Shown: in pieces, positions 8,851 to 18,134 of the stretch
How positions within the stretch are numbered: position 1 is the first letter of the stretch
How the letters are laid out: the number at the start of each line of letters is the position of its first letter
Origin: Alteromonadaceae bacterium
Lineage (GTDB): Bacteria; Pseudomonadota; Gammaproteobacteria; Enterobacterales; Alteromonadaceae
Assembly: GCA_015487235.1 (NCBI GenBank)
Contig: WFQC01000165.1
Span: 1-50,781 of the forward strand
Length of the DNA stretch: 50,781 nucleotides
Direction: 5' to 3'
Program-made: the position numbers and the translations under genes
Notes under the pieces: model-generated
What the model was told of the DNA's origin: nothing
Database searches by the model: none
Seen by the model: only the letters and a program-made list of their open reading frames with translations

Positions 8851-9011
8851 TTAAGACCTTTTAATATCACCAAAAACAATTACAAGCTATTGCACCGCTT
8901 TTTTAGCTCTGATGCAACTAAGAATATAAATTTTTACATATTTTGACTCAGAACAGCTAAAAAATAGCTCCCTAATGCGATATACATTTAAATGAAAAGA
9001 ATAAACGATAT

Positions 9012-9037
9012 AAAAAGAGCAACATGAATCGTTGCCC
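9012..9037 (-). terminator. rho-independent terminator after the fah-maiA operon
   Basis: On the minus strand GGGCAACG and TGTTGCTC pair as an 8-bp stem (two G-U pairs) with a 5-base loop, followed by five T. It lies 25 bases past the maiA stop codon. Confidence 0.7.
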
Positions 9038-9061
9038 TTATAATAGCAAAGTCTGATAACT

Positions 9062-9700
9062 TTATTGGGCGTCAGGCTGATTTTCAGGTAACGCCTTAAT
9101 AAAGGCTTCAAGCTGATTACAGTTTTCAACCACACGATTTAGCCGTGGATATGGTGACATATCTAACTGAAAACGCTTAGCATTATAGACTTGAGGCACC
9201 AAGCAAATATCGGCCATAGTCACTTGATCACCAAAACAATATTGACCTGCAGTTTGCGCTAACTGCTTTTCAAGTGCACTAAAGCCTAAGGCCATCCAAT
9301 GATGAAGCCATACTCGTTTTTCTTCATCTGTTATCGATAGCGTTTGAGTTAAATATTGCTGCACACGCAAGTTATTTAATGGGTGGATCTCACAGGCTAT
9401 ATCTAAGGCAAAAGCTTGAACTTTTGCTTTTGCCGCCATGTCTGCAGGATACAAAGGCTGTTGTGGGTATTTTGCTTCAAGATAATCAATAATAGCAACT
9501 GATTGATTTAAAACGAGATCACCATCAACTAAAGTCGGCACTAAATGACTTGGGTTTAACTCAACATATTCAGGTTGATGTTGTTCTCCACCATTTTTAA
9601 CCAAATGCACTGAACTTGATTCAAAGGTTAATGCTTTTAAATGCAAAGCAATACGTACACGATAAGCCGCAGAAGATCGCCAATAGCCATAAAGTTTCAT
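9062..9700 (-). CDS. maiA: maleylacetoacetate isomerase
   Basis: This 212-residue zeta-class glutathione transferase converts maleylacetoacetate to fumarylacetoacetate with glutathione in tyrosine breakdown. The N-terminal signature RSSAAYRVRIAL holds the active-site serines, followed by NPSHLVPTLVDGD and NQSVAIIDYLE, which bind glutathione. The C-terminal helical domain contains FGDQVTMADICLVPQVYNA. The ATG at 9698-9700 has AAGGAA 7 bases upstream and gives the normal family length; the frame stays open 45 codons further but those overlap the upstream gene. It starts 4 bases after the fumarylacetoacetase stop, so the two are one operon in pathway order. Confidence 0.95.
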   Translation of the reverse strand: MKLYGYWRSSAAYRVRIALHLKALTFESSSVHLVKNGGEQHQPEYVELNPSHLVPTLVDGDLVLNQSVAIIDYLEAKYPQQPLYPADMAAKAKVQAFALDIACEIHPLNNLRVQQYLTQTLSITDEEKRVWLHHWMALGFSALEKQLAQTAGQYCFGDQVTMADICLVPQVYNAKRFQLDMSPYPRLNRVVENCNQLEAFIKALPENQPDAQ

Positions 9701-9704
9701 GGTA

Positions 9705-10694
9705 TTATTCCTTGATGTATTGCACAACTTTTTGATCAATAGCACCAAAAATGCTATCGCCATTATTGTCAAACATTTCAATACGTACTGTATTGCCAAA
9801 CTGCATAAATGGCGTACTAGGTTTACCTTCTGCAATAATTTCTAGCATACGCTTTTCAGCCAAACAACTAGAACCTGCACTACGATCATAGTTAGAAATC
9901 GTTCCTGAACCGACAATGCAGCCTGCGCCTAGTGCGCGTGTTTTTGCAGCATGGGCAACAATAGTTGGAAAGTCAAATGTCATATCAACACCGCAATTTG
10001 GTTGGCCAAATAATTCACCATTTAAATGAGTGGTTAAAGGCAGGTGTAATTTAGTGCCATCCCAAGCTTCTCCTAATTCATCTGGTGTAACAGCGACAGG
10101 AGAAAAGGCACTTGACGGTTTACTTGCAAAAAAACCAAAACCTTTCGCTAGTTCGCCAGGGATCAAATTACGCAATGACACATCATTAACCAACATCAGC
10201 AATTTGATATGCTTTGCCGCTTCTTCTGGCGTAGCAGCCATAGGAACATCATCAGTGATCACTGCAACTTCTGATTCAAAATCAATACCATATTCTTCTG
10301 ATGCCACCATAATATCATCACGTGGGCCAATAAAAGTATCGCTGCCACCTTGATACATTAAAGGATCTGTCCAAAAACTTTCTGGCATTTCTGCATTTCG
10401 TGCTTTACGTACCAACTCAACATGATTGACATAAGCACTACCATCAGCCCACTGATAAGCTCTTGGTAAGGGTGATTCACATGCTTCTTGATTAAAAGTC
10501 AGAGTATCGTTAAGGTTACCTGCGTTTAAATCCTGATAGACATTTTCAAGTTTTGGCGACAATTGTGCCCAATTATCAAGTGCATATTGTAATGTAGGTG
10601 CAATATCTGCAACGGTAACTGCCCTAGTGAGATCTCGACTAACAACAACCAACTGACCATCACGAGTATTATTTTTTAGCGTAGCTAATTTCAT
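9705..10694 (-). CDS. fumarylacetoacetate hydrolase family protein (fumarylacetoacetase)
   Basis: This 329-residue FAH-superfamily hydrolase most likely cleaves fumarylacetoacetate to fumarate and acetoacetate, the last step of tyrosine degradation. The acidic metal-binding cluster GIDFESEVAVITDD (from residue 137) and the GSGTISN turn are typical. The N-terminus (VELVRKARNAEMPESFWTDPLMYQG) matches the bacterial type paired with maiA. The immediate coupling to maiA supports this substrate over other FAH reactions. A candidate TyrR box lies about 130 bases upstream. Confidence 0.92.
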   Translation of the reverse strand: MKLATLKNNTRDGQLVVVSRDLTRAVTVADIAPTLQYALDNWAQLSPKLENVYQDLNAGNLNDTLTFNQEACESPLPRAYQWADGSAYVNHVELVRKARNAEMPESFWTDPLMYQGGSDTFIGPRDDIMVASEEYGIDFESEVAVITDDVPMAATPEEAAKHIKLLMLVNDVSLRNLIPGELAKGFGFFASKPSSAFSPVAVTPDELGEAWDGTKLHLPLTTHLNGELFGQPNCGVDMTFDFPTIVAHAAKTRALGAGCIVGSGTISNYDRSAGSSCLAEKRMLEIIAEGKPSTPFMQFGNTVRIEMFDNNGDSIFGAIDQKVVQYIKE

Positions 10695-10820
10695 TAGTTA
10701 ACCTTACCTTTCTTTATTGACTGGCATATTGATCATGCCTTTTGTTGTATTAATGGGGTGATTGTACGAGAAATCACTAAAAATGCTAAGCAGGAAAGTA
10801 ACAACAATCGAGTGTTTTTA

Positions 10821-10838
10821 TGTCTAAAAATCTTTACA
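10821..10838. promoter_or_regulatory. candidate TyrR box upstream of fumarylacetoacetase
   Basis: TGTCTAAAAATCTTTACA fits the TyrR consensus TGTAAA-N6-TTTACA with a perfect right half and two mismatches in the left half. It keeps the outer G and C that are invariant in known boxes. It lies 127 bases upstream of the start codon, and tyrR is the adjacent gene. Confidence 0.4.
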
Positions 10839-10946
10839 TAAAAAGCACTCATTATCGCTTAATATTTAAGCAAAACCACTAAAAACCTATCACAATAACC
10901 TAGCAAGCTAAGTAAATAAGTACTTAGCGATATTTTTAATTTGTAA

Positions 10947-12494
10947 TTAAATCTTTACAGTTTTTTTATTGATATTATATTCTCGTAATTTATTAGCAAT
11001 AGCGGTATGGCTTAAACCCAATTTTTTCGCAAGCTGACGAGTGCTTGGATAAGCTGGGTAGAGTTTTCTAAGTAAATCAGCTTCAAAGCTTTTTACCGCT
11101 TCATCTAATGTGCCTTCAAAATCTTCTTCTAAATAACCTCTTTCTCGTGTGTAAGCAGGTAACTGTAAATGAGCGGTAGAGATAACATCACCTTCAAGCA
11201 ACGAAACCGCACGTATTAAAACATTTTCAAGTTGACGAACATTACCCGGCCACGGATAGTGTTCAATAAAATCTCGACAGCTTTCACTAAAAGTTAAATT
11301 GTACTTACCTATTTTTTGCCCTGATTTTGCAATAAAGAACTCTGCTAAAGGTAATATATCAGCACGACGTTCACGTAAAGCCGGCAAATTAAGCCCTAAT
11401 ACATTAAGACGATAATAAAGGTCTTCTCTAAAATCACCGCTTGCAACTAAACTCAGTAAATCTTTATTGGTTGCACATATAATACGTACATTAACCGTTA
11501 GCTCTTGTTCATCATCAACTCGTCGAAAGCTACCATCTTGAATAACACGCAAAAGTTTGGTTTGTAATTTAGGTGACATTTCACCGATTTCATCAAGAAA
11601 AACGGTGCCTCCATCTGCAATTTCAAAAATGCCTCGCTTAATAGCTCCTTCACCGCTTACACGGCCAAAAAGCTCAGACTCTGCCGCTTCATCAGGCAAT
11701 GAAGCACAATTTAACGTCATAAAAGGATGTTCTGCACGATTGCTTGCAATATGACAGGCTCTTGCCAATAATTCTTTGCCGGTTCCAGTCTCTCCCATGA
11801 TCAGTAAAGATGAATCCAGTTGAGCCATACGTTTTGCTTCTCGTATCACTTTACGCATAGCACTACTTGATGCTTGAATATGGCTAAAACCACTGTCGTT
11901 TGACTGTTTAAAAGCATTAATTTGTTGCCCTAAACGCGCTTCTGATTTTAATATTAACATTGCGCCAGCAAGCACTTGTTTATCTGTTTCATCTGTAACA
12001 TGAATAGGCAAAATATCAGCAACAAAATCTTCATCTTGAAATTTTAAACGACGTGTTTGCGCTAAAACTTCATCACCTTCTAACCAACGAGTAAAGTTAA
12101 ACCCTTTTAACCAAGTGCTTACATGCTCGCCCGTAAAAGGTGCATTTTCATAGCCAATGATTGCTTTAGCGGCATTATTAACCAAAAGAATGTTGCCTTT
12201 AACATCAATAGATACAAAAGGGTCTGGAAAAGTTTTAATTAAAGTCGCTAACTCGTTTGTTTCACGCTCTGAGGGCATAAAAGGTGTTGTTTTTACATCA
12301 GTAACCCCTTCAATTAACCGTAATTGAGGCATAAAGCTTTGTAATTCGGTAAAGTCTAAATCAGGGATATTGACAAATATTTTCCCTGAATGTTTTAGTT
12401 CAATACCTCGAAGATCAATTGCTCGTTCAACAAAAATACCTAAGACTTCTTGTGCAATACCAACTCTGTCCTGACAAACGATTTCTAATCGCAT
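10947..12494 (-). CDS. tyrR: TyrR/PhhR family transcriptional regulator
   Basis: This 515-residue regulator (E. coli TyrR has 513) controls aromatic amino acid genes. Its order is an N-terminal ACT domain (1-70), a PAS domain (about 80-185), an AAA+ domain with Walker A GETGTGKE (234-241) and Walker B FLDEIG (299-304), and a C-terminal TyrR-type helix-turn-helix (STRQLAKKLGLSHTAIANKLREYNI). The sigma-54 contact loop GAFTGA is absent, replaced by GRVSGEGAIK near 278-287, as in E. coli TyrR, so it is expected to act with sigma-70. It lies between phhAB and fah-maiA, which it probably activates with phenylalanine or tyrosine. Confidence 0.93.
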   Translation of the reverse strand: MRLEIVCQDRVGIAQEVLGIFVERAIDLRGIELKHSGKIFVNIPDLDFTELQSFMPQLRLIEGVTDVKTTPFMPSERETNELATLIKTFPDPFVSIDVKGNILLVNNAAKAIIGYENAPFTGEHVSTWLKGFNFTRWLEGDEVLAQTRRLKFQDEDFVADILPIHVTDETDKQVLAGAMLILKSEARLGQQINAFKQSNDSGFSHIQASSSAMRKVIREAKRMAQLDSSLLIMGETGTGKELLARACHIASNRAEHPFMTLNCASLPDEAAESELFGRVSGEGAIKRGIFEIADGGTVFLDEIGEMSPKLQTKLLRVIQDGSFRRVDDEQELTVNVRIICATNKDLLSLVASGDFREDLYYRLNVLGLNLPALRERRADILPLAEFFIAKSGQKIGKYNLTFSESCRDFIEHYPWPGNVRQLENVLIRAVSLLEGDVISTAHLQLPAYTRERGYLEEDFEGTLDEAVKSFEADLLRKLYPAYPSTRQLAKKLGLSHTAIANKLREYNINKKTVKI

Positions 12495-12542
12495 AACAAC
12501 AAACCTAACTATTTTTTAGCCACTTAATAAGGATGGCAACAT

Positions 12543-12560
12543 TGTAAACTAATTTGTACA
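12543..12560. promoter_or_regulatory. candidate TyrR box in front of tyrR
   Basis: TGTAAACTAATTTGTACA fits TGTAAA-N6-TTTACA with a single mismatch outside the spacer. It starts 49 bases upstream of the tyrR start codon and abuts the T run of the phhB terminator. This is the best of three boxes and suggests autoregulation, as known in E. coli. Confidence 0.55.
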
Positions 12561-12589
12561 AAAAAAAAGCTTCCTTTAGCGGGAAGCTT
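12561..12589 (-). terminator. rho-independent terminator of the phhAB operon
   Basis: On the minus strand AAGCTTCC and GGAAGCTT form a perfect 8-bp stem with a 7-base loop, followed by an unbroken T run. It lies about 60 bases beyond the phhB stop, separating phhAB from tyrR. Confidence 0.85.
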
Positions 12590-12647
12590 ATAAAATTTGT
12601 AACTAAAGATGATAAATTTATTCTAGAAATGATTGAACTTTAACAAT

Positions 12648-12989
12648 TTATTCTACTAATAATTCATCAGTTTTTGCTGCACAAATAAAATCATTTTTAT
12701 GCAAACCTTTTATTGAATGTGTCCACCAAGTTACTTTGACTTTACCCCATTCAAGTAAAATTGCAGGATGATGAAACTCTGCTTCAGCAAGCTCTGCTAC
12801 TTTATTAGCAAAAGCCCATGCCAGCTTAAAGTTTTTAAATTTATATTCTCTTTCTAACATCATAATGCCATCGCGCACTTCTGGGATCCAATCAGGGATC
12901 ATTGCAAGTAACTCTTTTAGTTCTTCATCACTTACCTTAGGTGCGTCAACATGACAAGCTTCACATTTTTGTGTCGTTAATTCAGACAT
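12648..12989 (-). CDS. phhB: pterin-4a-carbinolamine dehydratase
   Basis: This 113-residue protein recycles the pterin cofactor of phenylalanine hydroxylase by dehydrating 4a-hydroxytetrahydropterin. The active-site motif [21 protein letters not shown] is present, with His73-His74-Pro75 and His91. The N-terminal Cys pair and acidic helix are usual in bacterial forms. It starts 10 bases downstream of phhA, in the standard phhAB arrangement, so both are translated from one message. Confidence 0.95.
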   Translation of the reverse strand: MSELTTQKCEACHVDAPKVSDEELKELLAMIPDWIPEVRDGIMMLEREYKFKNFKLAWAFANKVAELAEAEFHHPAILLEWGKVKVTWWTHSIKGLHKNDFICAAKTDELLVE

Positions 12990-12999
12990 TTTTAATTCC

Positions 13000-13800
13000 T
13001 TAACTTGCTTTTTTTTCTTTCGGTGGAAATTTAGGCTGGTGTAAACCTAATGCTTTTGCTTCAGCCAATAGTGCCATAATATCAAGCGCTCTTAACTTAT
13101 TAAGATCTGAAACCTTATTAAGCATAAAGTATATTGGCTGCATAATATCGATACGATAAGGCGTTCTAAAAACATCAACAACATCAAGTTTTTTACGTTC
13201 AACGCTAGGTTCTTCTAATGCGTATTTTGTTTCACCCGGTGAAGAAAGAATGCCGCCACCGTAAATTCGTAGCCCCTGCTCTGTATCGAGTAAACCAAAT
13301 TCAATAGTAAACCAATATAAACGCGCAAGAAAAACGCGATCTTCTTTACTCGCATTTAAGCCTAATTTACCATAAGCTTCGGTAAAATCAGCAAATGCTG
13401 GATTCGTGAGTAAAGGGCAATGACCAAATATTTCATGAAAAATATCAGGCTCTTGTAAATAATCTAATTCTTCTCGAGTACGGATAAACGTCGCTACCGG
13501 AAACTTTTTCTCTGATAATAAGCGAAAAAACTCACCAAAACCAATCAAAGCAGGTACTTGATGACATTGCCATCCTGTTGTTTCCTGCAAAACTTTACTC
13601 ACATCACCAAGTTGAGGAATACGATCTGTGGGTAGTTGTAGCTTTTCTAAGCCCTCAACAAACTCATCACAAGCTTTGTCTTTTATACAGGCTAATTGTC
13701 GGGTAATAAGCTCTTGCCAAATAGCATTTTCTTCATCTGTCCAATGAATAATGCCCTGTTCATCAGCATCTTTAGAGACGTAATTCGTCGCCTTCGCCAT
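13000..13800 (-). CDS. phhA: phenylalanine 4-monooxygenase
   Basis: This 266-residue pterin- and Fe(II)-dependent hydroxylase turns phenylalanine into tyrosine. The iron ligands are visible as His122 and His127 in [14 protein letters not shown] and Glu167 in YWFTIEFGL. The length matches the single-domain bacterial enzyme with no regulatory ACT domain. It leads the phhAB operon, upstream of tyrR and the late tyrosine catabolic genes. The 4-hydroxyphenylpyruvate and homogentisate dioxygenases that join the two halves of the pathway are not in this window. Confidence 0.96.
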   Translation of the reverse strand: MAKATNYVSKDADEQGIIHWTDEENAIWQELITRQLACIKDKACDEFVEGLEKLQLPTDRIPQLGDVSKVLQETTGWQCHQVPALIGFGEFFRLLSEKKFPVATFIRTREELDYLQEPDIFHEIFGHCPLLTNPAFADFTEAYGKLGLNASKEDRVFLARLYWFTIEFGLLDTEQGLRIYGGGILSSPGETKYALEEPSVERKKLDVVDVFRTPYRIDIMQPIYFMLNKVSDLNKLRALDIMALLAEAKALGLHQPKFPPKEKKAS

Positions 13801-13934
13801 GATTAACTTCCTTCACTATGTTAAGTCGTTTTAGTTATCGCTTTTATAAGCGTTATTATCTGTTAATAGTAAAGTAGAGTGCTCAACAAAATAAACCACC
13901 GCAAAACGGCTATTTTTTGTACAGTTTTTTCACT

Positions 13935-13952
13935 TGTAAAGTATTCGTTGCA
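13935..13952. promoter_or_regulatory. candidate TyrR box upstream of phhA
   Basis: TGTAAAGTATTCGTTGCA fits TGTAAA-N6-TTTACA with a perfect left half and two mismatches in the right half. It keeps the conserved outer G and C. It lies about 135 bases upstream of the phhA start, a distance consistent with an activator site. Confidence 0.4.
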
Positions 13953-13980
13953 GCTAACGTAAATAAACCCAGAAAAGTGA

Positions 13981-15051
13981 TCATTTAACCTTATTTTTAA
14001 TTAATGTGGTTACTTGATTAATTATTTCTTTACGGATCATCGCTAATTTTGGCGCTTCTTGCCCTAAAGCAGGATGGTAAGGAATAGGTCTTGAATAGCG
14101 TAAAACATGTAAACCTAAACGGGCTGTTAACATACCAGCCCCTAATCCTTGTGCAAGGCGACCTGATAACTTACCCAATAAATCAGCGCCAAGCATATCA
14201 ACACTTACATCCGCTATAATTTCGCTGGCTCCAGCATAAGCCATATTCATTAAAACGTGTTTAATCAGTTTAATTCGGCTCCAATAGCTTAATTTTAGCC
14301 CATAAAGTGCAGATATTTTGTTGATCATTCTAAGATTACGCCACAACATAAATAACATATCTAATAAAGCAATAGGGCTTAACGCAATCAGCACAACCGA
14401 CTCTGTAGAAAATTTAGCGATTTCATTGAGGGCTTTTTGGTCAACTTGGCTTAGTACTGTGCGAGAATAATGTTGTAATATTTCTTGGTCATTATGCTCT
14501 GAGGAGATTTTATCTTGCCATAGGTTTGCCACATCTTCGTTAAGATCACAGGCTAAACTTTGCTGCATTTTTTTACACAATGTTAGTGCATCCATTGCGC
14601 TAACATCATGCTCGCTATGTTCATCACGAGTAAGCAAAGCTAATGCTTGTTGCTGAATAGTTTTTTGCTGTCTTAGCTGTCGTAAGCTGTTTATTTCTCG
14701 AAAAATAACACTACCAGCCACTATAGCAATAATAAACACAATAGCAGCAACAATACTGGTCGTTATGGGTGACTCAATAAAGCCTACGGTAAAATAATCA
14801 ACACCTTCCACAACAATAAGCACAGCAAATAAACTCATTAATATGCGCCATAACCAACGAGGCTTTTCTTGCTTTGCAAGTGTTTGTTCAAAGGCCTCAT
14901 CTACCGCCACAAGTGCCATACTTTCATCAGCTTGATAATCATCATTATGAACAATAACTTGCTGCTGTTCATCCGTTGTTATGGTATGAGCATTCTCTAC
15001 TGATTCTTCAAATAAAATTTGTTGCTGATATGTTTTTTTACTCTCACTCAT
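13981..15051 (-). CDS. ycjF: YcjF family inner-membrane protein (DUF697/TIGR01620)
   Basis: This 356-residue inner-membrane protein has two membrane helices near residues 67-86 and 95-115, a helical cytoplasmic stretch, and a C-terminal DUF697 domain with ESVVLIALSPIALLDMLFMLWRNLRMI and a Gly/Ala-rich hydrophobic segment. YcjF accompanies YcjX in the psp stress regulon of enterics, where its exact role is unknown. Its start overlaps the end of ycjX by 4 bases, indicating translational coupling. It is the last gene of the psp-ycj group here. Confidence 0.88.
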   Translation of the reverse strand: MSESKKTYQQQILFEESVENAHTITTDEQQQVIVHNDDYQADESMALVAVDEAFEQTLAKQEKPRWLWRILMSLFAVLIVVEGVDYFTVGFIESPITTSIVAAIVFIIAIVAGSVIFREINSLRQLRQQKTIQQQALALLTRDEHSEHDVSAMDALTLCKKMQQSLACDLNEDVANLWQDKISSEHNDQEILQHYSRTVLSQVDQKALNEIAKFSTESVVLIALSPIALLDMLFMLWRNLRMINKISALYGLKLSYWSRIKLIKHVLMNMAYAGASEIIADVSVDMLGADLLGKLSGRLAQGLGAGMLTARLGLHVLRYSRPIPYHPALGQEAPKLAMIRKEIINQVTTLIKNKVK

Positions 15052-16478
15052 TTCATTTTATCTCCGAGTAGAAATTGCAATACCTGATCTAAACGTAAGT
15101 GAGGTAAAGGCTGGCATTGATCAGTTTTTTCTTTGGGGGCAAACTCAATAAATTGAAAAGGATGTTTTTGCCAAAAATTATTATCGGGTATTTTAGCAGG
15201 CACAACACCAGGAAAAAGCGTTAAAAGTTTGCGATTATCAAGTCGAACACCTTTAATAACAGGCATTGTTTTTCCTTGATATTGAGCTTTGCCCGCATCA
15301 GTTGCTTTTACTGCTGCTAAAGCAACCGCTTTCATCGTTAAGTTATTAAAATTAAGCTCTTGCTTGGTCGGATAAATTAACTGATTTAACAGTGAGACTA
15401 AATTATGATGTTGATCGGGAGTAATATGATCAGCTTTGGTGGCAGCAAACATGAGCTTGTCTATTTTGGGTGAAAATAAACGCGTAAATAATCCTGATTT
15501 ACCATAATTAAAACTCTCCATGATCAAACTTATCGCGTTTTGTAAATCAGCAAAACTATCAGCGCCTTTATTTAATGGCGACAAACAATCGGCTAGCACA
15601 ATTTGTCGATCAAAGCGTAAAAAATGCTCTTGATAAAAATGGCGTACAACGCGCTCTTTATATTCAATAAAGCGAGCTCTTAGCATACCTATAAGCGATT
15701 CTTCACTAGCATTTTGATATACATTACCGTCTATATTGGCAAAATTAAGGTAAGGGATAAATTGTAAAATAGGCGCATCTTGCAATTCACCCGGTAAAAT
15801 AAAACGCCCAGGTTGAATTATTGATAAACCAAGCGTTTCTCTAAAGTAATGTAATAATTCAGTGTATTGATTAGCAAGATCTTTAAGTAAATTCTCATCA
15901 GCACTTTGTAGTGGGTCTAATTGCTTAACGCGCTCAATAAAGCCTTTAGCTAACTCATAACGTGGTGCTTGTTCAAGCAACACGCGGGTTTGCTCTGACC
16001 ATTCTTCATACGTTTGATTCAGCATAGGCAAATCAAGTAACCATTCACCCGGATAATCGGTAATATCAAGATATAAGGTTGCCATTTCATCAAAATACTT
16101 CAATATTGACGACTTAGGGCGATAACGAATAGCTAAACGCAATTCACTAATACCTGTTGTTGGTGCTGGCCATTGCGGTTCGCTTTGTTCAAGATTTTTT
16201 ATCGCATCATCATAGTTAAAACGACGAATATGGAAGTGTTTTTGCGGTACTCTTTTAGCCGCAATAAAACGCCCTTCTTGTACTACATCAAAAAAAGTCA
16301 GTTGCCCATGACTATTTTCATTAATAAGTTGATTAATTAATGAGGTAATAAAAGCCGTTTTACCGCTACGACTTAACCCCGTTACCGCAAGATTCACTTG
16401 TTGATCAATAACGCGGTTAACAATACCTAACGCCTTGTGTTTGGCTTTAGTTAAATTTTCTTGAGAGATAAATGCCAT
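15048..16478 (-). CDS. ycjX: YcjX family P-loop NTPase
   Basis: This 476-residue protein has a P-loop GLSRSGKTAF at 34-43 near the N-terminus and a Walker-B-like LYLDITDYPGEW segment, typical of the YcjX GTPase-like family. The family is induced with the phage shock response, but its cellular role is not defined. It lies 75 bases downstream of pspC and overlaps ycjF by 4 bases, the order seen in E. coli. This suggests regulation by PspF and membrane stress. Confidence 0.9.
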   Translation of the reverse strand: MAFISQENLTKAKHKALGIVNRVIDQQVNLAVTGLSRSGKTAFITSLINQLINENSHGQLTFFDVVQEGRFIAAKRVPQKHFHIRRFNYDDAIKNLEQSEPQWPAPTTGISELRLAIRYRPKSSILKYFDEMATLYLDITDYPGEWLLDLPMLNQTYEEWSEQTRVLLEQAPRYELAKGFIERVKQLDPLQSADENLLKDLANQYTELLHYFRETLGLSIIQPGRFILPGELQDAPILQFIPYLNFANIDGNVYQNASEESLIGMLRARFIEYKERVVRHFYQEHFLRFDRQIVLADCLSPLNKGADSFADLQNAISLIMESFNYGKSGLFTRLFSPKIDKLMFAATKADHITPDQHHNLVSLLNQLIYPTKQELNFNNLTMKAVALAAVKATDAGKAQYQGKTMPVIKGVRLDNRKLLTLFPGVVPAKIPDNNFWQKHPFQFIEFAPKEKTDQCQPLPHLRLDQVLQFLLGDKMK

Positions 16479-16553
16479 AAATATTTTATTATAAAAGCTT
16501 GCTAATGAGATAATAGCTTGTTTTACAAACAGATAACAGCCTAGAATACAACC

Positions 16554-16991
16554 TTATAGCTTATTGATTTCTCTTGATATTGTAAATTCTGTAGAGGTGA
16601 CATACTGCTCTATTTTTCGTAATTCTTTTTCTAAGGCATTAAATTTACGACGAATATCGTGAAAAGCTTGTTTGGGTGGCTCACCTGCTTGCCAAATACG
16701 AGCTTTTACTTTTATTGAGCTATCAAAACCTGCTCTATCATTATTTTGTTCAGGGGCTTGCTGGTTATAATTGTCTTGTCTTTGCAAGTTTTTAGGCTTT
16801 TTATCTAAAATAAACCAAGCCGCAATATAAATCATCACCAAAAATGGCATACCAAATAAAACCCCTGACACCACTAAAATACGTACTAACCATGCTTCCC
16901 AGCCCAAATAGTCTGCTAGCCCTGCACAAACACCACCAATTTTAGCGCGACTCGGGTCTCGGTATAACTCGCCACGAGATTTACTACTCAT
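16554..16991 (-). CDS. pspC: envelope stress response membrane protein PspC
   Basis: This 145-residue protein starts with the PspC domain: LYRDPSRAKIGGVCAGLADYLG, then a long hydrophobic helix (about 33-62). The C-terminal part is a charged coiled coil (FHDIRRKFNALEKELRKIEQYV). PspC and PspB sense inner-membrane damage, for example secretin mislocalisation, and draw PspA away from PspF. It overlaps pspB by 4 bases. Confidence 0.93.
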   Translation of the reverse strand: MSSKSRGELYRDPSRAKIGGVCAGLADYLGWEAWLVRILVVSGVLFGMPFLVMIYIAAWFILDKKPKNLQRQDNYNQQAPEQNNDRAGFDSSIKVKARIWQAGEPPKQAFHDIRRKFNALEKELRKIEQYVTSTEFTISREINKL

Positions 16992-17221
16992 AACTTATTC
17001 CTCCAATCAGGAGATTCAGCATCTAAAATCGCTTCAAGGGTTTTAATTCTATCAGCCATTTTGTCTGCTAGTTCAGATAATTCAGAGAGCTGCATGTACT
17101 CTTCTTCGGTAAGCCCTTGACTTATTTGTTTTTTACTACGGTAATGTAAAACCAACCAAATAGGTGCCACAATCGTTAAAAATAAAATTAACGGTACACC
17201 AAAAATAAATTCAAAATCCAT
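16988..17221 (-). CDS. pspB: envelope stress response membrane protein PspB
   Basis: This 77-residue protein has one N-terminal membrane helix (about 7-27) and a cytoplasmic coiled coil ending in LEAILDAESPDWR, the usual PspB C-terminus. It acts with PspC as the membrane sensor of the phage shock response. It starts 18 bases after pspA and overlaps pspC by 4 bases. No pspD or pspE follows, unlike in E. coli. Confidence 0.92.
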   Translation of the reverse strand: MDFEFIFGVPLILFLTIVAPIWLVLHYRSKKQISQGLTEEEYMQLSELSELADKMADRIKTLEAILDAESPDWRNKL

Positions 17222-17239
17222 CGCAATTCTCCTTAGCTC

Positions 17240-17923
17240 TTATGACTTTTTATTTTTTGTTGCTGTTGAATTGCTCAATTTGGCTTTTAATTGTGCGAGT
17301 TCATCATTAATTTTATCTTCTTCTGCTAGTTCTGCAATTTCGTCTGCTAATGATTTACTGCCTAAGTCATACGCTTCTACTTGCGATTCTAAGTCATCAA
17401 TTTTTCGTTCATAATGTTCAAAACGCGTTAAGGCATCATTAACCTTAGTGCTATGTAAATTCTGTTTTACTTTTAAACGAGAGTTGACTGTTTTTTCTCG
17501 CAACAAAATTGATTTTTGGCGAGCTTTTGCATCTAACAACTTATCTTGTAATTGCGTCACTTCATCTTGCAATTTACTAATGTGTTCATCAACATGGTGC
17601 AATTCTTCTTGTAATGCCGATGCATTTTCTACACATTTTTTCTTTTCAAGTAATGCTGCTCGCGCTAAGTCTTCACGATCTTTACTTAATGCTAATTCAG
17701 CTTTTTGTTGCCACTGTGCTGCTTCTTGCTCAAAACGTTCTACTTGCCGCATTAATTCTTTTTTCTCTGCAAGCGCCTTAGCTGAAGTAGAACGAACTTC
17801 GACTAAAGTATCTTCCATTTCTTGAATAATTAAACGCACCATTTTGGCTGGGTCTTCAGCTTTATCTAGTAAGTTATTGATATTAGAGTTAATAATATCG
17901 GTAAATCTTGAAAAAATACCCAT
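17240..17923 (-). CDS. pspA: phage shock protein A
   Basis: This 227-residue protein is the PspA/IM30 coiled-coil effector that binds damaged inner membrane and, when unstressed, inhibits PspF. The start MGIFSRFTDIINSNINNLLDKAEDPAKMVRL is the amphipathic membrane-binding helix and first hairpin, and the remainder is almost continuous coiled coil. It heads the pspABC operon and is divergent from pspF. AGAGGA lies about 8 bases before the ATG. Confidence 0.96.
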   Translation of the reverse strand: MGIFSRFTDIINSNINNLLDKAEDPAKMVRLIIQEMEDTLVEVRSTSAKALAEKKELMRQVERFEQEAAQWQQKAELALSKDREDLARAALLEKKKCVENASALQEELHHVDEHISKLQDEVTQLQDKLLDAKARQKSILLREKTVNSRLKVKQNLHSTKVNDALTRFEHYERKIDDLESQVEAYDLGSKSLADEIAELAEEDKINDELAQLKAKLSNSTATKNKKS

Positions 17924-17980
17924 TACAGCATCCTCTATTAGTGATAATTAATCTTTGTATTAGTTTCTGACAAGTTAACA

Positions 17981-17996
17981 TTCATTTTTTAAGCCA
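17981..17996 (-). promoter_or_regulatory. weak candidate sigma-54 promoter for pspABC
   Basis: TGGC followed by TGAA in the -12 position (minus strand, TGGCTTAAAAAATGAA) has -24/-12 spacing, about 58 bases before the pspA start. The -12 GC is replaced by GA, which is poor. PspF-driven promoters require sigma-54, and this is the only GG-spaced candidate between pspA and pspF. Confidence 0.25.
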
Positions 17997-18134
17997 AGTT
18001 AGCAAAAATAGTTATCTTATTGTTTTTATTTAACTTATATAAATCAAATAAAAAACTTCAAAGATATCAATTAATGAAATACACTATTTGTTAGTGAAAT
18101 ATACTAATACTTAGGAACAGGGATAATAAACCGA

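Noticed and set aside
8887-9135. 82-codon minus-strand frame downstream of maiA
   Set aside because: It overlaps the 3' end of maiA in another frame and passes through the terminator at 9012-9037. Its composition is not protein-like.
18001-18134. Sigma-54 promoter for pspF
   Set aside because: No GG-N10-GC element is visible on the plus strand, and pspF is normally read from sigma-70 promoters.
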